This document shows, piece by piece, positions 36,282 through 44,903 of a stretch of 64,000 bases of DNA. The DNA lies in the NCBI RefSeq assembly GCF_035607555.1, contig NZ_JAVHWZ010000001.1, positions 186,001-250,000 on the forward strand, in the 5' to 3' direction. Position 1 is the stretch's first letter, and every line of letters starts with the position of its first letter. The notes beneath the pieces were generated by a model. The model was not told where the DNA came from. It saw only the letters and a program-made list of their open reading frames with translations, and searched no databases. This DNA is from Candidatus Bealeia paramacronuclearis. GTDB lineage: Bacteria; Pseudomonadota; Alphaproteobacteria; UBA9655. A program made the position numbers and the translations under genes.

Positions 36282-36941
36282 ATGATCGTTCGTTGCCCAG
36301 AGTGCTCTAAACGTTATGCCATTGATGACAAGGCGTTATTGCCTTCTGGTCGGAGTGTCAAATGTGCGTCTTGTGCTCATGTCTGGCACCAAGCTCCTGA
36401 TGTGACTTACGAGATTGCAGAAAATCCTGCTATTCAAAACTTAAGAGATGTTACATTACCCCCTCAACTTCACAAAGGACATTGGCCAGCGTGGGTTGGT
36501 TGGGCTTTTTTTGGAAGCATTGTTGTTGTTTTTCTCACAACTTTCATTTTTACCCGCAATGCGATTGTCTCTTTCTGGCCCCAATCAGAAGCGCTTTACG
36601 CCATGGTGGGATTGCCTGTGGAACTTCCCGGCATGGGCTTGACGCTCGCAAATACTTCCACAGAAGAAAAAGAGGAAAATGGCGTTGCCATGTACATTGT
36701 TCAAGGGGAGATTATGAACACCTCGGATCGCGTTAAAGATTTGCCAGTTCTCAAAGTGTCTCTCGTGGGCACATCAGAAAAAGGGAAATGCCTTCAGGTC
36801 ATTGCCAAGGATAAGTGTCTTCTTGACAAGTGGGAACATCATCTCGCCAAATCACATCTTCTGCCGGGAGAACAAGTTCATTTTGAGACCTCCCCACGTC
36901 CCAGAATTCAATCTGCCAACTCTGTAATTGTGGCATTTTAA
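36282..36941 (+). CDS. MJ0042-type zinc-ribbon membrane protein (DUF3426-like)
   Basis: 219 residues. Cys5-x2-Cys8 and Cys28-x2-Cys31 form an N-terminal zinc finger (VRCPECSKRY, KCASCAHVWH). One transmembrane helix at about 68-90 is followed by a periplasmic beta domain. This architecture is conserved in alphaproteobacteria, function unclear. Confidence 0.85.
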   Translation: MIVRCPECSKRYAIDDKALLPSGRSVKCASCAHVWHQAPDVTYEIAENPAIQNLRDVTLPPQLHKGHWPAWVGWAFFGSIVVVFLTTFIFTRNAIVSFWPQSEALYAMVGLPVELPGMGLTLANTSTEEKEENGVAMYIVQGEIMNTSDRVKDLPVLKVSLVGTSEKGKCLQVIAKDKCLLDKWEHHLAKSHLLPGEQVHFETSPRPRIQSANSVIVAF

Positions 36942-37103
36942 AAGTGTTTTTCTTCTAAAATTCATTTCCTCCAAAATCCCGTTTCATTTAAATTCTATCG
37001 AAAATTCAATTTACTGCTTTGCGAAAATTGAATGATGATTGGTGTCAATTACACTCTACATTCAAGAGTGAAAATGACTACAAACCGGAGGTACTGAAAA
37101 GGT

Positions 37104-37895
37104 ATGCAATCATCATCTAAACCACTAGGAAAAATTAATCCCCCTCAAGAAACAAAAACGTCGAGGAATCCACTTCTAAAAAATCAAAAAATGACAATTG
37201 ATGAATATGTGGGGCAAAAACTCAGAGATTATCGTGAAAAAGTAGGCCTCACCCTTTTAGATCTCTCAGAAAGGGTTGGTGTTTCTCACCAGCAAATCCA
37301 TAAATATGAGATTGGACAAACTAAAATTTCAATGGGAGCATTGTATAAATTTTGCAAAATATTTTCTGTGAATCCCAATTGTTTTTTTGAAGGCTTCCCT
37401 TTTGATGAAGAGGATGATGGCACTCTATTAGGCAATGATATTGCTGAGAATCGGCGGTTTGATAAAATTAATGTGCTATTGATCGAAGATAATTCAGAAG
37501 ATCAGTTTTTGATTCGCAGGGCTCTTGAGGAATTTGAATCTAAAATTAATTTTTACTGCTTCTATGACGGTGAGGATTTTCTCAATTTTATCAAACGGAA
37601 AGTGAACATTACATCCATTCCCATTCCCGATATTATTTTTATGGATCTTAATATGCCCAAAATGAGTGGGGGAGAAATCTTAAAGTCCATCAAACAAAAC
37701 AGAGAGTTGCAGTATATTCCTATTATCATCGTCACAGGAAGTATCAGTCGACAGGACATTATCAACGCTTATAAAAATTTTGCGAGTGGTTATATACGTA
37801 AATCCTTTGAGTTTGAGACTTTTAAGAAAAACCTAAAAACAGCTCTTGAATACTGGACGGAGGCCGTGGTTTTGCCGCATCAAGCCATTTTGTGA
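37104..37895 (+). CDS. XRE HTH - response-regulator receiver fusion
   Basis: 263 residues. Residues about 35-95 are an XRE/Cro helix-turn-helix (LRDYREKVGLTLLDLSERVG, SHQQIHKYEIGQTKISMGAL). Residues about 120-250 are a receiver domain of the Rcp1/CheY-like type: acidic pair in LLIEDNSED, phosphorylation site Asp181 in IIFMDLNMPKMSGGE, and a Thr in IIIVTGS. Receivers are usually N-terminal to the output domain, so the order HTH then REC is unusual. GGAGG lies 12 nt before the ATG. No histidine kinase is adjacent. Probably a phosphorylation-controlled DNA-binding regulator. Confidence 0.85.
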   Translation: MQSSSKPLGKINPPQETKTSRNPLLKNQKMTIDEYVGQKLRDYREKVGLTLLDLSERVGVSHQQIHKYEIGQTKISMGALYKFCKIFSVNPNCFFEGFPFDEEDDGTLLGNDIAENRRFDKINVLLIEDNSEDQFLIRRALEEFESKINFYCFYDGEDFLNFIKRKVNITSIPIPDIIFMDLNMPKMSGGEILKSIKQNRELQYIPIIIVTGSISRQDIINAYKNFASGYIRKSFEFETFKKNLKTALEYWTEAVVLPHQAIL

Positions 37896-37972
37896 GTCTT
37901 TCTCAAGACAACAGATGACAGAAAGATTGTCTCCTTCTATAATTCATCTAAATGAATTTGAAGGTTAAGTCG

Positions 37973-38521
37973 ATGGAACATAAATCTCCCGAAACGTGGT
38001 ATGGCACCACTATTCTTTCTGTACGCAAAGGCAAAGACGTGGTTATCGCAGGTGACGGCCAGGTCTCTTTAGGACAAACGGTTTTAAAAGGCAATGCGAA
38101 AAAAGTTCGCAGAATCGCAAATGGAAACGTTATCGTTGGATTTGCAGGCGCCACCGCTGATGCCTTTACACTTTTTGAACGCCTTGAGGGCAAGCTTGAA
38201 CAATATCCCGCACAATTAACACGCGCATGTGTGGAGATGGCCAAAGATTGGCGAACGGATCGCTATTTAAGACGCCTTGAGGCCATGATGGCCGTGGCCG
38301 ATTGCGATACTTCACTTATTCTCACAGGAAACGGGGACGTTTTAGAGCCCGAAGATGGTATCATCGGGATTGGCTCGGGGGGCGCTTATGCCCTTTCCGC
38401 AGCCCGTGCTTTGATTGATATTCCAGGTCTTTCCGTGCGTGAGATTGCCGAAAAATCCATGAATATTGCCGCTGATATCTGCGTTTACACCAACAAAAAC
38501 TTTGTCATTGAGAGCTTTTAA
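37973..38521 (+). CDS. hslV: ATP-dependent protease, proteolytic subunit HslV
   Basis: 182 residues. Predicted processing before Thr12 ([11 protein letters not shown]) would expose the N-terminal Thr nucleophile. The start at 37973 ([11 protein letters not shown]) has AAGG at 8 nt; the ATG at 37952 is in frame but lacks an RBS. The peptidase ring of the HslUV heat-shock protease. The gene for HslU follows 2 bp after. Confidence 0.96.
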   Translation: MEHKSPETWYGTTILSVRKGKDVVIAGDGQVSLGQTVLKGNAKKVRRIANGNVIVGFAGATADAFTLFERLEGKLEQYPAQLTRACVEMAKDWRTDRYLRRLEAMMAVADCDTSLILTGNGDVLEPEDGIIGIGSGGAYALSAARALIDIPGLSVREIAEKSMNIAADICVYTNKNFVIESF

Positions 38522-38523
38522 AT

Positions 38524-39840
38524 ATGTCCTTATCCCATTTTACCCCGCGCGAAATTGTCTCTGAATTGGACCGTTTTATTATTGGACAACACGATGCCAA
38601 ACGGGCCGTGGCTATTGCCCTCCGCAATCGTTGGCGGCGCCAACAATTGGAAGACAATTTAAAAGACGAAGTTCTTCCTAAAAACATTCTTATGGTTGGT
38701 CCCACGGGTGTTGGGAAGACGGAAATTGCACGACGATTGGCGCGTCTTGCAGAAGCTCCTTTCCTGAAAGTAGAAGCAACAAAATTTACCGAAGTAGGAT
38801 ATGTAGGCCGAGATGTTGAACAAATCATTCGCGACCTTGTCGAAATTTCAATTAATTTAATGCGTCAAAAATTACGTAAGGAAGTCCAAGCCAAAGCTGA
38901 AATTCAGGCGGAAGAGCGCATTCTCGATGTTTTGGTGGGAGAGGGTGCCACCGATGAAACCCGTCAAAAGTTTCGGAAAATGTTCCGCGAAGGTAAAATT
39001 GATGATCGCGAGATTGAGATCCAAATCAACGATAATTCCTCTCCCCAAATGCCCACCTTTGATATTCCGGGAATGCCGGGAGCTCAAATGGGAATGCTCA
39101 ATTTAGGTGATATTTTTGGAAAAATGGGAAGCGTCAAAACCGTTCAAAAAAAGCTTTCTGTGAAAGATGCCTATACGGCGCTTTTGGCAGAAGAAAGTGA
39201 TAATCTTTTGGACCAAGATCGCGCAATCAAAGAAGCCCTTTATGCGGTCGAGCAAAACGGAATTGTCTTCATTGATGAGATTGATAAAATCTCCGCACGC
39301 TCCGAAAGATCCGGCGGCGACGTGAGCCGTGAGGGAGTCCAACGTGATCTTCTGCCTCTTATTGAAGGCACCATGGTTTCCACAAAATATGGAACGATTA
39401 AAACCGATCATATTCTCTTTATTGCCTCTGGCGCTTTTCATTTGGCCAAACCCTCAGATCTTTTGCCAGAATTACAAGGCCGTTTGCCTATTCGGGTTGA
39501 GCTCAAAGCACTTTCCAGTGATGATTTTGTGAAAATTCTCACAGAACCTGAAGCCAGCCTGATTAAGCAATATATTGCCCTTTTGGCGACGGAAGAAGTT
39601 ATTCTTAAATTTACAGAAGACGGCATTCAAGAGATTGCAAAACTGGCGGCAGAGGTCAATCAGAACGTCGAAAATATTGGCGCACGTCGTCTTCACACGG
39701 TGATGGAACGACTCCTTGAGGATATTAGTTTTGAGGCCTCAGACAAAACCCACGAGACGTTCACCATTGATGGAGACTACGTCAAGAAAACCGTGGGCGA
39801 GCTGGCGAAAAACACAGACTTGTCCAAATTTATTTTGTAG
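38524..39840 (+). CDS. hslU: ATP-dependent protease, ATPase subunit HslU
   Basis: 438 residues. Walker [10 protein letters not shown] (Gly59-Glu67), Walker [12 protein letters not shown], and the I-domain insertion between. C-terminal ILxx ending (SKFIL) matches the tail that docks into HslV. Unfolds substrates for HslV. Confidence 0.97.
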   Translation: MSLSHFTPREIVSELDRFIIGQHDAKRAVAIALRNRWRRQQLEDNLKDEVLPKNILMVGPTGVGKTEIARRLARLAEAPFLKVEATKFTEVGYVGRDVEQIIRDLVEISINLMRQKLRKEVQAKAEIQAEERILDVLVGEGATDETRQKFRKMFREGKIDDREIEIQINDNSSPQMPTFDIPGMPGAQMGMLNLGDIFGKMGSVKTVQKKLSVKDAYTALLAEESDNLLDQDRAIKEALYAVEQNGIVFIDEIDKISARSERSGGDVSREGVQRDLLPLIEGTMVSTKYGTIKTDHILFIASGAFHLAKPSDLLPELQGRLPIRVELKALSSDDFVKILTEPEASLIKQYIALLATEEVILKFTEDGIQEIAKLAAEVNQNVENIGARRLHTVMERLLEDISFEASDKTHETFTIDGDYVKKTVGELAKNTDLSKFIL

Positions 39841-39856
39841 GCAAAGATGGCAGGGA

Positions 39857-39880
39857 AGAGGAGCGATAAGCCCCTCCTCT
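39857..39880. terminator. Hairpin between convergent hslU and inositol-phosphatase genes
   Basis: AGAGGAG (39857-39863) pairs with CTCCTCT (39874-39880), with extra GGG/CCC pairing possible. No T-run follows on either strand, so the terminator reading is weak. Confidence 0.35.
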
Positions 39881-40714
39881 CTACTTCGCATAAATGGCTT
39901 TTAGTGTCTTTTCCAGTTCAACCTGAAGACCTTCGTTCGTGGCCAAAATTGAAGAGTCTCCAAGAACATCTGTGCCACCTTTAAGATCACGCACAAACCC
40001 GCCTGCTTCTTTAACGATGATAATACCTGCAGCCACATCCCAAGAAGAAATAGAGCCTTCCCAATAGGCCTCATAGCGCCCAGAGGCCACATAAGCTAAA
40101 TCAAGTGCTGCAGACCCCATGCGGCGGATTCCTGCGACTTTTGGCATCAAAGCTTGAAGGGACTGAGTAAATGTTTTTTGATCTTTTTCAGCAGTTGACG
40201 CAAAAGGAATCCCTGTCGCCAAAAGAGAATCTGCCAAATGTGTGCGTGCAGAAACGCGGATGCGTCGATCGTTTAAGAAGGCCCCACCACCGCGTTCAGC
40301 ATAAAACATCTCGTTTTTAATAGGGTCATAAATGACACCCGCGATAATTTCATTACCCTTCTGAAGTCCAATGGAAATTGAAAAATGAGGAATACCATGA
40401 AGGAAATTCGAGGTACCATCGAGAGGGTCAATAATCCACGTGTGATCCTTGTCCTTATTCTCGATACGCCCCGATTCTTCCATCAGAAAACAGAAGTCAG
40501 GACGCGCTTTTTTGAGTTCTTCAAAAAGAATTTTCTCCGATTTTTTATCAGCCACTGACACGAAATCTCCAGGTCCTTTCCGGGAGACTTGAAGATGTTC
40601 AACCTCACCAAAATCCCTAACCAGCCCACGAGCGGCTTTAAAGGCTGCATTGATCATAACATTTAGCAAAGGGGACTTTGTCAAAGCCCGGACGTTTCGT
40701 GTTGTTTCTCTCAT
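39881..40714 (-). CDS. suhB: Inositol monophosphatase-family protein
   Basis: 277 residues. Mg-binding motifs EESG, WIIDPLDGTSNFLHG and WDVAAG are intact. Start at 40714 has AAAGGA 9 nt upstream; an in-frame GTG lies at 40735. SuhB hydrolyses inositol-1-phosphate and in E. coli also modulates transcription antitermination at rRNA operons. Next upstream on the same strand is efp. Confidence 0.92.
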   Translation of the reverse strand: MRETTRNVRALTKSPLLNVMINAAFKAARGLVRDFGEVEHLQVSRKGPGDFVSVADKKSEKILFEELKKARPDFCFLMEESGRIENKDKDHTWIIDPLDGTSNFLHGIPHFSISIGLQKGNEIIAGVIYDPIKNEMFYAERGGGAFLNDRRIRVSARTHLADSLLATGIPFASTAEKDQKTFTQSLQALMPKVAGIRRMGSAALDLAYVASGRYEAYWEGSISSWDVAAGIIIVKEAGGFVRDLKGGTDVLGDSSILATNEGLQVELEKTLKAIYAK

Positions 40715-40743
40715 ATTCCCAATTCCTTTAACCACATTAAAAA

Positions 40744-40767
40744 GCCCTGAAATAAGTCCAGGATGAC
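40744..40767. repeat. Palindromic dispersed repeat (copy B, degenerate)
   Basis: GCCCTGAAATAAGTCCAGGA followed by TGAC, matching the element at 5154-5178 at about 19 of 24 positions. Between efp and the inositol-phosphatase gene. Confidence 0.4.
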
Positions 40768-40776
40768 AATTGCATC

Positions 40777-41343
40777 TTATCCTTTTGCGCGTTCAACGTA
40801 AGTTGAATCTCCGGTATTCACCACAACCTTCGTGCCTGATTCAATATGAGGGGGCACCATAATCCGAACCCCATTTTCAAGAATTGCAGGTTTGTAAGAA
40901 GAAGATGCCGTTTGCCCTTTAACCACAGGATCGGCTTCCACAATTTGCATCACAACGGTATCGGGCAGTTTGACACCAACAACTTCGCCTTCGTGAGAGA
41001 CAACCGTGATCATCATCCCATCGATCAAAAAAGGAAGTCCATCTCCAAACAATGTTTTGGGAATACTGACTTGTTCGAAACTTTCTTGATCCATGCATTC
41101 AATATTGTCGCCATCTTCATAGAGATATTGAAAGTCTTTTTCATCCAAACGCACGCGCTCAACGGATTCAGCAGAGCGAAAACGTTCGTTCAATTTCGTG
41201 CCATCACGAATATCTTTTAGTTCGACTTGCAAATACGCACCACCTTTTCCAGGTTGCGTATGTTGAATTTTAACAGCAACCCACAGACGATTTTTGTGCT
41301 CAATGACATAGCCGGGGCGAATTTCGTTTCCACCAATTTTCAT
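40777..41343 (-). CDS. efp: Translation elongation factor P
   Basis: 188 residues. Tip loop PGKGGA with Lys33 at the position modified in many bacteria. Relieves ribosome stalling at polyproline; the Pro/Ala-rich linker of the VCBS protein at 3061 is not a consecutive-Pro tract, so no special link. It is 11 bp downstream of the aldolase gene in the same operon. Confidence 0.96.
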   Translation of the reverse strand: MKIGGNEIRPGYVIEHKNRLWVAVKIQHTQPGKGGAYLQVELKDIRDGTKLNERFRSAESVERVRLDEKDFQYLYEDGDNIECMDQESFEQVSIPKTLFGDGLPFLIDGMMITVVSHEGEVVGVKLPDTVVMQIVEADPVVKGQTASSSYKPAILENGVRIMVPPHIESGTKVVVNTGDSTYVERAKG

Positions 41344-41354
41344 GGGAGATTCTC

Positions 41355-42281
41355 CTAAAGTTTTCCTTGATAAATTTTGATAATGGTATCGAGCATCATT
41401 AATGCCTCATTTTTCGGTCGACGGAAAGCATTTCGTCCAATAATCGATCCATTTCCTCCGCCATCACGAATGGCGCGTGCATCGTCATAGACGCCTTCGA
41501 GATCTTTAGCGTCCCCCCCTGAAAAGACAACCAAACGGCGGCCTTGAAAGCAAGTTTCAACGACATGACGCACGCGGGCGGTTAGTGTTGAGATATCAAT
41601 TTTCTGAGCGAGATATTCTTTTTTAGCCGCTTCATTTTCGAGATAATCACTGGGGAGTTTGACCTTGATAACATGCGCACCTAAAAGGCAGGCCATATGG
41701 GCACCATAAGCAATTGTATCAATTCCGCCTTCGCCGGCTTTGGACATATTACCGCGGACATAAGACCACACAATAACGGCAAGACCGCAGGATTTAGCTT
41801 CCTCGGCAATCTCGCGCAGTTCTTCGAACATGTCATGGGTATAGTTGGATCCGGGATAAATCGTAAATCCGATGGCAGAACAGCCCAATCGCAATGCATC
41901 CGCAACCGATCCGGTAACCGCTTGATTGGCGTCATCACCTGAGGGTGTCAAACTATTTGAACTATTGATTTTCAAAATTGTGGGGATGGCCCCGGCAAAT
42001 GTATCTGCACCTGCCTCAAGGAGTCCTAAAGGCGCTGCAAAGGCCGAAAGACTCGCATCCACAGCCATTTGATAATGATAATGAGGATCATAGGCCTGAG
42101 GATTAATCGCAAAACTTCTTGCCGGACCATGCTCGAACCCTTGATCGACGGGCAAAATAACCATGCGTCCTGTACCACCTAATTTTCCATGCATCAAAAT
42201 CCGCGCTAGATTTCCCTTTGTTCCCGGATTATCCGACTCGTAATGACTTAATATTTTTTTTATGCGTTGGTTGATTCTCAT
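41355..42281 (-). CDS. fbaB: Class I fructose-bisphosphate aldolase (DhnA/FbaB type)
   Basis: 308 residues. Start [17 protein letters not shown]; core motifs [20 protein letters not shown] and Schiff-base Lys region [20 protein letters not shown] in the C-terminus binds phosphate. Cleaves fructose-1,6-bisphosphate. In contrast to zinc (class II) aldolases it needs no metal. Operon with efp. Confidence 0.94.
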   Translation of the reverse strand: MRINQRIKKILSHYESDNPGTKGNLARILMHGKLGGTGRMVILPVDQGFEHGPARSFAINPQAYDPHYHYQMAVDASLSAFAAPLGLLEAGADTFAGAIPTILKINSSNSLTPSGDDANQAVTGSVADALRLGCSAIGFTIYPGSNYTHDMFEELREIAEEAKSCGLAVIVWSYVRGNMSKAGEGGIDTIAYGAHMACLLGAHVIKVKLPSDYLENEAAKKEYLAQKIDISTLTARVRHVVETCFQGRRLVVFSGGDAKDLEGVYDDARAIRDGGGNGSIIGRNAFRRPKNEALMMLDTIIKIYQGKL

Positions 42282-42466
42282 ACCTCATTCCCTTCACAAA
42301 AAAATTTCTTCCCAAAGACATACCTGAGGATTCATTTTTTTTCAATGCAGGTGAGAATCTTTTCCAAAAGCGAGGAATCTCACAGCAAACTGTAATGTCC
42401 TCAAGAAGTGGAGCATTTTTTCGAGAAAATTTGATAAAGTTGGACTCAATCAAAAAAGAAGAGAAA

Positions 42467-42570
42467 ATGAAGAAAAATGTCAGTGCGTCGTTAAAGGTGA
42501 AAACAGCGATCGAAGCTTTGAAGGGTTACAATGAGGAAAGGCTTCATAGCTCCCTCACATACAAACGGCA
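42467..42570 (+). pseudogene. IS3-family scar: orfA start joined to orfB end
   Basis: Reads MKKNVSASLKVKTAIEALKG, the start of an IS3 OrfA HTH protein, directly followed by YNEERLHSSLTYK, the end of an IS3 OrfB. The whole middle of the element is deleted in frame. Homology stops near 42570, where the IS200-type remnant begins on the other strand. Confidence 0.65.
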
Positions 42571-42797
42571 TCTTCTCCCTTATCTGATTCATCACTTCTG
42601 TGAAATACGCAAAACTACCTTCATTCAATATCTTCCGTCGATATTTGCTCACAATCACCAGGTGATACTCACATTGGTAGGCGCAGTGTCCTTGCTTCCT
42701 TATCTGCATACTTCGCATCATAGCAAGAAGGCTTTGGGGAGCGCTACATCCACGGGGCTAGCCCCGTGGTTTTTTCGCGCGTATAAATATAATTGAT
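42570..42797 (-). mobile_element. IS200/IS605-type element, 5' remnant
   Basis: Minus-strand coding from 42721 reads GHCAYQCEYHLVIVSKYRRK, the N-terminus of a Y1 transposase TnpA. It is cut off before the HUH and Tyr motifs. Upstream, at 42750-42769, is the end hairpin CCACGGGG/CCCCGTGG and then CGCGCGTATAAATATAATT, matching the end at 12250. The truncated gene cannot make active TnpA. Confidence 0.75.
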
Positions 42798-42807
42798 TTG
42801 CGGGACG

Positions 42808-43572
42808 TTATTCAAATTTCAATTTCTTATCCAAAATCGCAATCGCACGATCGAGATCACTTTGCGTATCTACACCAAAGAGAACCTCTCCGGAAATAAC
42901 TTTCACATGAATAGTCATGCCGTGTGCAAGCGCGCGGAGTTGCTCAAGGCGCTCATGGGACTCCAAAGGATGAACAGGAAGGGTGACATAGCGATTTAAA
43001 GCCTTACGGCTATACGCATAAAGGCCCACGTGATGGTAATGGGGCCCTTCCCCTGAAGGCACAACATTCCGGCTAAAATAAAGGGCACGTCCTATATCAG
43101 ATCCTGCTTCCAGTCCCAGCGCAATTTTGACGACATTGGGATCTGCAAGTTCATCCGTTTCCTGAATTTCAGTAGCCAAAGTGGCGATATCCAAATTGGG
43201 AGCGATCAGAAAGGGATCAAGGCATGCACGTAAAAGCTCAGGATCCAACGTGGGAACATCCCCTTGCACATTAATGATGTGAGAGTAAATTCCTTGAGGG
43301 TCAAAAATATCCACCGCGGCTTTTACCCGATCGGATCCTGAAGGCAGGAGCGGGTCTGTCAAAATCGCCATCCCTCCAAAACCCATCACAACTTCGTAGA
43401 TCTCTTGATCCCCACACGCCACAATGACAGGTCCTAAATGGGCTTGAAGCGCCCGTTCCCACACATGGATGATCATGGGTTTTCCCAAAATATCCGCAAG
43501 CGGCTTATTAGGAAGTCGCGTTGCGGCAAGGCGCGCGGGAATCACAATAAGAGGAGTTTGCATTAAGGACAT
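42808..43572 (-). CDS. kdsB: 3-deoxy-manno-octulosonate cytidylyltransferase
   Basis: 254 residues, family-typical. PLIVIPARLAATRLPNKPL, HVWERA and NVQGDVP are nucleotide-binding motifs. Makes CMP-KDO for LPS inner core. The start at 43572 has AAGGGA 7 nt upstream; the frame opens further to 43656 but that would add an atypical leader. Its head faces the exported GT-B gene at 43656. Confidence 0.95.
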   Translation of the reverse strand: MSLMQTPLIVIPARLAATRLPNKPLADILGKPMIIHVWERALQAHLGPVIVACGDQEIYEVVMGFGGMAILTDPLLPSGSDRVKAAVDIFDPQGIYSHIINVQGDVPTLDPELLRACLDPFLIAPNLDIATLATEIQETDELADPNVVKIALGLEAGSDIGRALYFSRNVVPSGEGPHYHHVGLYAYSRKALNRYVTLPVHPLESHERLEQLRALAHGMTIHVKVISGEVLFGVDTQSDLDRAIAILDKKLKFE

Positions 43573-43655
43573 GAGGAGATCCCTTGATAAAAATGATTTC
43601 ATAATGTTATCATTTTTCTTATAGATTATTTCAATAGATTTAAAGGAGAAAATCA

Positions 43656-44816
43656 ATGCGGCGTTGGATCATATTTTTTCTCATTATTTTTATTTTCACT
43701 CCCCTTTCCATTTTGCGCGCGGATGTTTCCGTTCTCTTTTTAATTTACAATATGGGAGAAGGTGAACCCTTCCGAAAGGTGGCCGAAAAGCTCACTGTCG
43801 ATTATAAAATTGTAGGCATTGGGGTGGGTGCAGAACAATTCAAAGATGATGCACATTTCGTATATCTTAATTCAGATCTTTATTCTGAAGCTCGTGTCAA
43901 TGTCGCTCCCCATGATAAGGATCACAATCGCAACCGATTATTAAAGTCAGAAATCGTGCAAGCCATTTTAGACTTAGGGCCAAAGGTTGTGATTTCAGGT
44001 ATGTCTTCTGCGTGGCAAGCGCAAGTTCTCAATTCTCTTCATGAGCGTAAAATTCCAACGATTGCGTTTTATGACAACATGAATGGAAGACTGGTAGATC
44101 AAGAGTACGTCAAGCCCTTTTTAGCCGAACTTCAAAATGGGGCTGTCTCAACATGGCTGATTCCTGGTGAGGCCTATAAATCTGGATTTGACGGTAACAT
44201 CATTGTGTCAGGAAATCCAACCCTTGAGCAATGGGATGAAGCCTTTGAAAGGTCGGATGCTCGTATTTTGAAAAGGCTTGACCTGAAACCAGGGCAAAAA
44301 CTGCTTCTTTTTGCAGGCGGAAACGATACTACTTATCCTCAGTATTTAAACGAAATGGTCAAAGCCGTTAAGAGACGGAAAGATTTGCTCTTGGTAATCA
44401 CCCCTCATCCTGCGCGAAAAGATAATATTGAAAATAAAATTTTCAAAAAGAATGGCCACCCTGAAAACGTTAAAATCGTCAAAGATATGAAAACTCTGGA
44501 TATTGCCCCCTTTGCCTCCATCTTTGCGGTGCACAAATCTGGGATGGCCGCACACGCCTTGTCTCATGGTCTTCCCGTCCTTTTTGTGGGACCTAAAAAA
44601 GACTATAAATCTCTTCTTGTTGTTGGAAAAGGCCTGGGCATTGTGGCTGAAAACAAGAAAGAAGCCCAACACGCTATTAACAAATTATTACACACTTCAG
44701 AAAAACCGTCGCTCAACGCTTTGGGTGTTCCAGAACAGGCATCTCAACGTATTGCTGAATACCTTAATTCTTTCATATCGAAGAAAACATCAGAACGCTC
44801 TCATTCAGAAAAATAA
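43656..44816 (+). CDS. Exported GT-B-fold protein, glycosyltransferase-like
   Basis: 386 residues. Signal peptide 1-22 (ILRA-DVSV) after AAAGGAG at 7 nt. The rest has a two-domain GT-B look: KVVISGMSSAWQAQVLNSL and IPTIAFYDNMNG in the N-half, LLFAGGNDTTY, LVITPHPARKDN, and the donor-domain stretch VHKSGMAAHALSHGLPVLFVG. This resembles UDP-sugar epimerases/transferases in pattern but I cannot name the family. Export of such an enzyme is unexpected, since activated sugars are cytosolic. Possibly acts in the host cell or periplasm. 87 bp before the fusion gene in the same direction. Confidence 0.65.
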   Translation: MRRWIIFFLIIFIFTPLSILRADVSVLFLIYNMGEGEPFRKVAEKLTVDYKIVGIGVGAEQFKDDAHFVYLNSDLYSEARVNVAPHDKDHNRNRLLKSEIVQAILDLGPKVVISGMSSAWQAQVLNSLHERKIPTIAFYDNMNGRLVDQEYVKPFLAELQNGAVSTWLIPGEAYKSGFDGNIIVSGNPTLEQWDEAFERSDARILKRLDLKPGQKLLLFAGGNDTTYPQYLNEMVKAVKRRKDLLLVITPHPARKDNIENKIFKKNGHPENVKIVKDMKTLDIAPFASIFAVHKSGMAAHALSHGLPVLFVGPKKDYKSLLVVGKGLGIVAENKKEAQHAINKLLHTSEKPSLNALGVPEQASQRIAEYLNSFISKKTSERSHSEK

Positions 44817-44903
44817 TTTTTCTTATCAAATTTTTAACTCTTTGTTAACTATTTTCTCAGAGTCTTGAAGGGTCTTTTTAACACTTTTTTAAGGGGCCCT
44901 TCC

